From Inia geoffrensis (Eukaryota; Chordata; Mammalia; Artiodactyla; Iniidae): a stretch of 64,000 nt of DNA. The DNA lies in the NCBI GenBank assembly GCA_036417435.1, contig CM070913.1, forward strand, positions 19,126,680-19,190,679, written 5' to 3'. The notes under the pieces were generated by a model. It saw only the letters and a program-made list of their open reading frames with translations, was not told the origin of the DNA and did no database searches. Below, piece by piece: positions 59,231-64,000 of this stretch. Within the stretch, counting starts at the first letter, position 1; each line of letters begins with the position of its first letter. The position numbers and the translations under genes are program-made.

Positions 59231-60414
59231 TAGTAATAATAAAGTTACATATCCAAGTTTCATTTTTTTAAAAAGTGGAAAATACTATCTTTTAAATAAA
59301 GCAAATCAGTCCGGCGGACGTTGAATAGGTCTTGAACCCAGACAAAGGCAAAGGAGGAAGTTCCTTCTCCAAGTTAAAGATGAAAGTCGTACCATTGCTT
59401 GTACTGTTTTCCTAAGCATATCCCCGGGATATATGCATATACATCATATATCCCAGACTGTAAGACTCATCTCTGGGGAAAAAAAGAGAGACAGAGAGAA
59501 CAAAGCAAGTGACCAACTAGTGCCTGAGATATCCTGTCCCTTCTCCTTCATAAAAATTTTCGATCACATTAAAATAGGCCATCCCTAGTCTCTTTTATTA
59601 GCATATGTAGCCAGAGAATGAATAAGAGGTTTCTTTTACAATAAAACTTTAAGTCAAGAACAGTCAGTTATGAATAGTTCTACTATGTTTCGATAAAGGT
59701 TTTTAACATCTACAAATACCTAACTCCTGTTGAATTCTGTACATGTAAGATGGACAATGTTAAGATCACCTGGGAGAGCTGAAACACAAGACATCTTTCT
59801 AAAAGCCAGACAGTTGTAGCAAATAATCATAAAGGAGGGAGACAATGGAAGTGTATCTTTCTAAGCACAGAACAGGGCAGAGACCTCAGAGACATGCAGA
59901 CTGGATTTTCTATGATGGTGAAGATTTTAATATTCTACTTCTTGTTACTGTGTAGTTATATTAATATCAAATCAAAATTGTAATAGAGAAATATCAATAA
60001 AGAAGTCCTCAGAAGATAATAAAATAAATGAAGAGCAGCTTAGCTAAATCAATAATTATTATTTTCAGAAAGAGTTGACAATGTATAAGATACTCTTTTT
60101 CAACATCTTTATGGAAAAAAAATTGCAGAAATGAACTGTGCAATCTCAAAACAATGGGGCAAGGTTTCAAAATCACTGGTGACAAGAAAACTACAAGTTA
60201 AACTCCAGTTTCCAGATCAAACCTGCCATGTTCACAATATCTAACAAGACAAATGACTTTCTTCTTTGTTAAATTTTAAATACTAACTTGTTTAAAGGTG
60301 CTTTGCCTAATTTATCTTCATAACTTGTATCCTCAATATTATAATAGTTCATACTGCTACTTTATGACACAGGGAGCAATTTTTAATCAAACAAACATGG
60401 GAAAAAACAGTATT
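59231..60414. other. Intronic DNA without recognised features
   Basis: AT-rich sequence in which I could not assign any repeat or exon. Confidence 0.35.
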
Positions 60415-60426
60415 AAGAAAGCGTAG

Positions 60427-60777
60427 GACTTCCCTGGTGGCACAGTGGTTACGAATCCGCCTGCCGATGCAGGGGACATGGGTTCAAGCCCAGGTCCAGG
60501 AAGATTCCACGTGCCACAGAGCAACTACACCCATGCGCCACAACTACTGAGCCTGCGCTCTAGAGCCTGCGAGCCACAACTACTGAGCCCACGTGCCGCA
60601 ACTACTGAAGCTCTCGCGCCTAGAGCTCGTGCTCTGCAACAAGAGGAGGCACTTCAGTGAGAAGCCCGCACACCGCAACGAAGAGTGGCCCTCGCTCGCT
60701 GCAACTAGAGAAGGCCGTGCGCAGCAACAAAGAGCCAACACAGCCAAAAACGAATAATTAATTAACGTTTTAAAAAA
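60427..60777 (+). repeat. CHR-1-type SINE, full length
   Basis: The complete long form retains the duplicated CACAACTACTGAGCC units. The tail is CGAATAATTAATTAACG. AAGAAAGCGTAG and AAGAAAGTGTAA make an imperfect TSD. Confidence 0.92.
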
Positions 60778-60789
60778 AGGAAAAAAGAA

Positions 60790-62295
60790 AGTGTAAAAGT
60801 CTATCATCATTCTGTTTTCAAGACTTTTAATGTCCTTTACTTCTGCTGGCTCCAAGGCTGCATAAACTGATATTAACAGAACCAGGGCCTTAAGTGCACT
60901 TTTTATAGTTAACTAAAATCAGAAAAGAAATTTATGAATTATAAATTATTTTGTTTTTAAATAGAACTCTTTAAAGAAATAGCGAACTAATAAGCTGGAA
61001 GGGTCTGAAAATTTTGCTAAAACGTTAGACTAAAATATCAAATAAAACATTTGGGTACACCTCCTCAACTTTCTCCCTGATCTCCAATTTTTGACTCTTT
61101 TACCTTTGTGTCCTTTAGGAAAGAAAGCATTATTATTAACCGTTCTTACCAAACAAACTCCTTTGTTCTAAATGCCCCAGCCCTGGGCTCAGGTCCGAGC
61201 TCTGGGATTTAAAATGCCCCTGAAAAGCCATTCTTTTCGGATGGCACTTGGTGGATGTGGGCGCTCTCACGATCAGACATTTCCATGCTGATAACCAGTC
61301 CCTTCCTGTCTCTTGGCTTGAAGGCCTCTGTCTCAGGTGACTCTGAAGAAGTTAGAGGGAGAAAAGCCACAACTTCACACTCCCATCTGGCCAGACACCC
61401 ACTCATCTCCATCTCTTCTGCGATTCCCTCCTCCACGAGATTATCTGCCTCACACCAACATGCACAGGGCCTCCTTGACGACCAGCACACGTCCAGGAAC
61501 AGCCACAAGTTTAAGACTAAACGGGAGCGAAGTTATTCCCAAAGCACGCTGACACACATCCTTCAGCTCTTATCACAGCGGTTTTTATGAAAAAGGAAAA
61601 CCAAACCAACTGCATAATTTACGCCCACCACAGCAGCAATCCCTCAGAATTTAACTCCTAAAACCCCGGACCCTTCCGCTTGGGAATCTATTCTACAGAT
61701 AAACCCGCACATGGTATAGTCAGTTCTCATTTAACACAACATACAGAGAACACGTGCTCTAAATCACTGAACTGTGCAGAATCAAGCAACAGAACCCACA
61801 AGACTTCCGGCAACAGTGAAGTAAGTTCAGGGCATAACATTCAAAAGCTGCCAATGCCTCATGTAATAAAAAACTAAACTAGCATGGGTTTAAACATGTT
61901 AAGCGGTTAAGAAACACATATTAGGTGCTGCAAAAAGCGTGGCACTTTACCTTGAAAAAGACCTTCAGTTTGCTTGTGGAAGTGAGCGCCAGGGGGCTTG
62001 CTTGAGTTTCTGTGAAGTGGTGTAAGGAGGGTTATCTGAAATTGGAGGGAAGCTGTCACACCAGGTGTGCACCTGTGTGACTCAGCCCACGGGGAGATGA
62101 GGTCACTGGTGAAGGCAGAAGGTGTGTGCACAAGTGGGCCGGGTGGACTCCTACACAACTCTGTTGCACAGTCTAATGATCACCTAGTGTTTCTCAGCGA
62201 TGGAATCACACGAGCAAACTCGGAATTCACATTATGCTTCAATTGTTCCCTGATGTATCAACTACATTGGAACAAATCTGTGTTTTCAACACAGG
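60790..62295. other. Intronic DNA without recognised features
   Basis: I see no C2H2-coding segment and no repeat I can name. Short frames near 61209-61590 are open on both strands but show no family signature. Confidence 0.35.
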
Positions 62296-62299
62296 CGTT

Positions 62300-62715
62300 A
62301 CAGCAGAACTGACTGTACATACAAGGTTATTCACTGCAGCACTGTGTGTAAGGGGAAAAGATGGGGAAAAATGTGGGTCCATCCAAGGAGGAATGGTTAA
62401 ATAAATGATACGCGCTCAAAACAATATTCTTGTCATGCAGCTGTAGGGAAGAATGAAAGATCTCAAAGCACTGATATGAAAAGAACTGTAACATAAATTA
62501 CATGGAGACAGAACCGGTGCAGAAAATTAACTTAACAAACTGTGTTCTGTGTTAAAAAGAGGTAAAAATGAGAACACAGATGCATATACAATGATACTGG
62601 CATAGAGAAACTTCAAGTGTGGCAAGGGTAGAAATGAGGCTTTTAACTGCATTCCTTCATATTATTTGGATTTTTGAAGCATGTGAATATAGCTCATATA
62701 AAAGAAAATTTTTTT
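62300..62715 (+). repeat. L1M 3' fragment
   Basis: TTATTCACTGCAGCACTGTGT, TCCAAGGAGGAATGGTTAAA, CAATATTCTTGTCATGCAGC and GAATGAAAGATCTCAAAGCAC follow the old L1 ORF2 end and 3' UTR. Confidence 0.65.
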
Positions 62716-62754
62716 TTTTTCTGTTGCCTCAAAAAGATCTTAGGTCAGGTTCAC

Positions 62755-63495
62755 TGAGGTATTAATTTACGAAATGTAAAATTCACTTTTTAATGAGTTT
62801 TGGGAAATGGATACAGTTAAGTAACTGCTACTACAATCAAGATATAGAACAGTTCCATCACCCCCCCAAATTCCCACGTGCCCCTTTAGCGTCAACCCCT
62901 CCTTCCTACACCCAACTCTTAAAAACCACTCATCTGTTTTCCATCCTACAGTTTTGCTTTTTCCATTTGTCACGTACATGGGACCATGTAGTATAACGTG
63001 TGTGGTTTTGTGAGCCTGGCATCTCTCACTCGGCATCATGCATCAGCAACTCTACCGAGTGTTATCAGTAGTCCGTGCTTCTCACTGCAGAGGAGTACTC
63101 CGTTGTACGGACAGACCCCTGTTTGTTTATCCATTTACCAGGTGAAGGACTTCTAGGTTGTTTCCAGTTTTTGAAAATTATTGAAGTATACGGTATAAAC
63201 TATAAACATTCATGGACAGGTTTTGGTGTCAACATATGATCTTATTTCTCTTGGGTAAATACCTAGGAATGGGATTACTGGGTCCTATGGTAAATTACAT
63301 AAGAAACTGTCAAAGTGTTTTCCAGATGGCCGTACTCTGTTTTTCCACCAGCAATGGATAAGAGCTCCAATGGCTCTGCAGCCTTCCCAACATTTGATAC
63401 TGCCATTTTACTTTATTTTATTATAGCCATTATCAAGGGTGCCTAGTGGTATTTCATTGTGGTTTAATCTGCATTTCTCTAATGCCTAATGGTAG
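62755..63495. repeat. Old L1 3'-UTR block
   Basis: A ~740 bp block contains TGGGACCATGTAGTATAACG, CTGTTTGTTTATCCATTTACC, GGAATGGGATTACTGGGTCC, AAACTGTCAAAGTGTTTTCC and a TAGTGGTATTTCATTGTGGT-like end. All are familiar from old mammalian L1. Orientation was not settled. Confidence 0.7.
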
Positions 63496-63619
63496 TAAGG
63501 TAAAAATTTTTCAGTTAACAGATCAAGTACCTATTTATATGGTGTGCCTCTTCCTCCAAAGAAAAGCCCTGAACTCTGTTTTTGGTTTTTTATTTTTATT
63601 TCAGGAGGAATTTCACTCC

Positions 63620-63725
63620 CTTGTAAGGTCCTTGAAAACAGAAGCTGTGGATCATTCATCCTTACAGCCCTGGCATTCAGCATACAGAAAACACTCAGTA
63701 AATAGTCACTGTGTAAATGAATAAA
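63620..63725 (+). repeat. L2 3'-end fragment
   Basis: GTAAGGTCCTTGAAAACAGAA, ACAGCCCTGGCATTCAGCAT and CAGTAAATAGTCACTGTGTA, followed by AATGAATAAA, match the L2 terminus. Confidence 0.6.
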
Positions 63726-63912
63726 AGAAAAAAATAACTGAATACACAATTATCTACTGGAAAAATATGAGCATGTTCTACAGAGTGTTCACAGAATTAA
63801 CAAATTTACCATAAAGTCCTGGACAGAGAGCAAGCACTGCTTGTTTCTGGAAGATGGGTGAGACGCGGGCATGTTTAAATCCTGATAAGAGCCTGTAAAA
63901 AGCAAAAACACT

Positions 63913-64000
63913 GGGCTTCCCTGGTGGTGCAGTGGTTGAGAGTCCGCCTGCCCATGCAGGGGACACGGGTTCGTGCCCCGGTCCGGGAAGGCCCCACGTG
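63913..64000 (+). repeat. CHR-2-type SINE cut by the window end
   Basis: The head GGGCTTCCCTGGTGGTGCAG through GTCCGGGAAGGCCCCACGTG is present. The rest lies outside the window. Confidence 0.93.

Larger units (their letters stand above)
57302..64000 (-). other. ZNF532: ZNF532 intron, continuing beyond the window
   Basis: At least 6.7 kb of intron lies upstream of the exon at 57301. No further exon with C2H2 spacing was seen on the minus strand. It contains four CHR SINEs, all on the + strand, plus MIR, L1 and L2 fragments. Confidence 0.65.

Noticed and set aside
61209..61508. Possible further ZNF532 exon on the minus strand
   Set aside because: It has no C2H2 spacing and no convincing acceptor or donor in phase with the 57301 exon.

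Overview
This is a mammalian nuclear window, almost certainly from a cetacean and probably a toothed whale. The main evidence is about 27 tRNA-Glu-derived SINEs of the CHR family. They include many near-identical ~200 bp copies of the young CHR-2-like form, with long A tails and intact target-site duplications (TSDs). Ruminant-specific BovB/Bov-A units are not seen. L1, L2, MIR, MER5-type hAT and MaLR (MLT1) fossils are the normal placental-mammal background.

There is one convincing protein-coding gene. On the minus strand at 52780-57301 lie the last three coding exons of a C2H2 zinc-finger gene, recognised as ZNF532, a member of the ZNF532/ZNF592/ZNF687 group of the ZMYND8-containing Z4 chromatin complex. 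The exons (57301-57189, 54972-54825, 53274-52780) join in one open frame of 251 residues with five C2H2 fingers. The 5' part of the gene lies beyond the right edge of the window. A 3' UTR of about 1.5 kb runs down to a polyadenylation signal near 51246. The sequence from 57302 to 64000 is intron.

Positions 1-51220 are intergenic DNA downstream of the gene. No coding exon, RNA gene or promoter could be supported there. Repeats are layered by age: L2 and MIR are oldest, then old L1, MER5 and MLT1, then class-I-like ERV solo LTRs, then CHR-1, short CHR and CHR-2 SINEs. Several nests can be read directly from the TSDs: 3150-4010, 5999-6830, 19541-20706, 29233-29730 and 43010-43911. MaLR LTRs cluster at 33.1-37.5 kb. 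Simple repeats are prominent, notably a ~110 bp TG tract ending in CG inside the last ZNF532 intron and a ~76 bp GA tract at 48.2 kb.

I found no undescribed gene system. The observations most worth checking are the weak donor and long CA tract in the last ZNF532 intron, the nested LTR histories, the repeated GTTCRAGTCCC motifs beside one ERV LTR, and two AT-rich repeat-free blocks that look like candidate conserved non-coding elements. Repeat family names come from remembered consensus sequences, not a database search. Edges of the old fragments are approximate.
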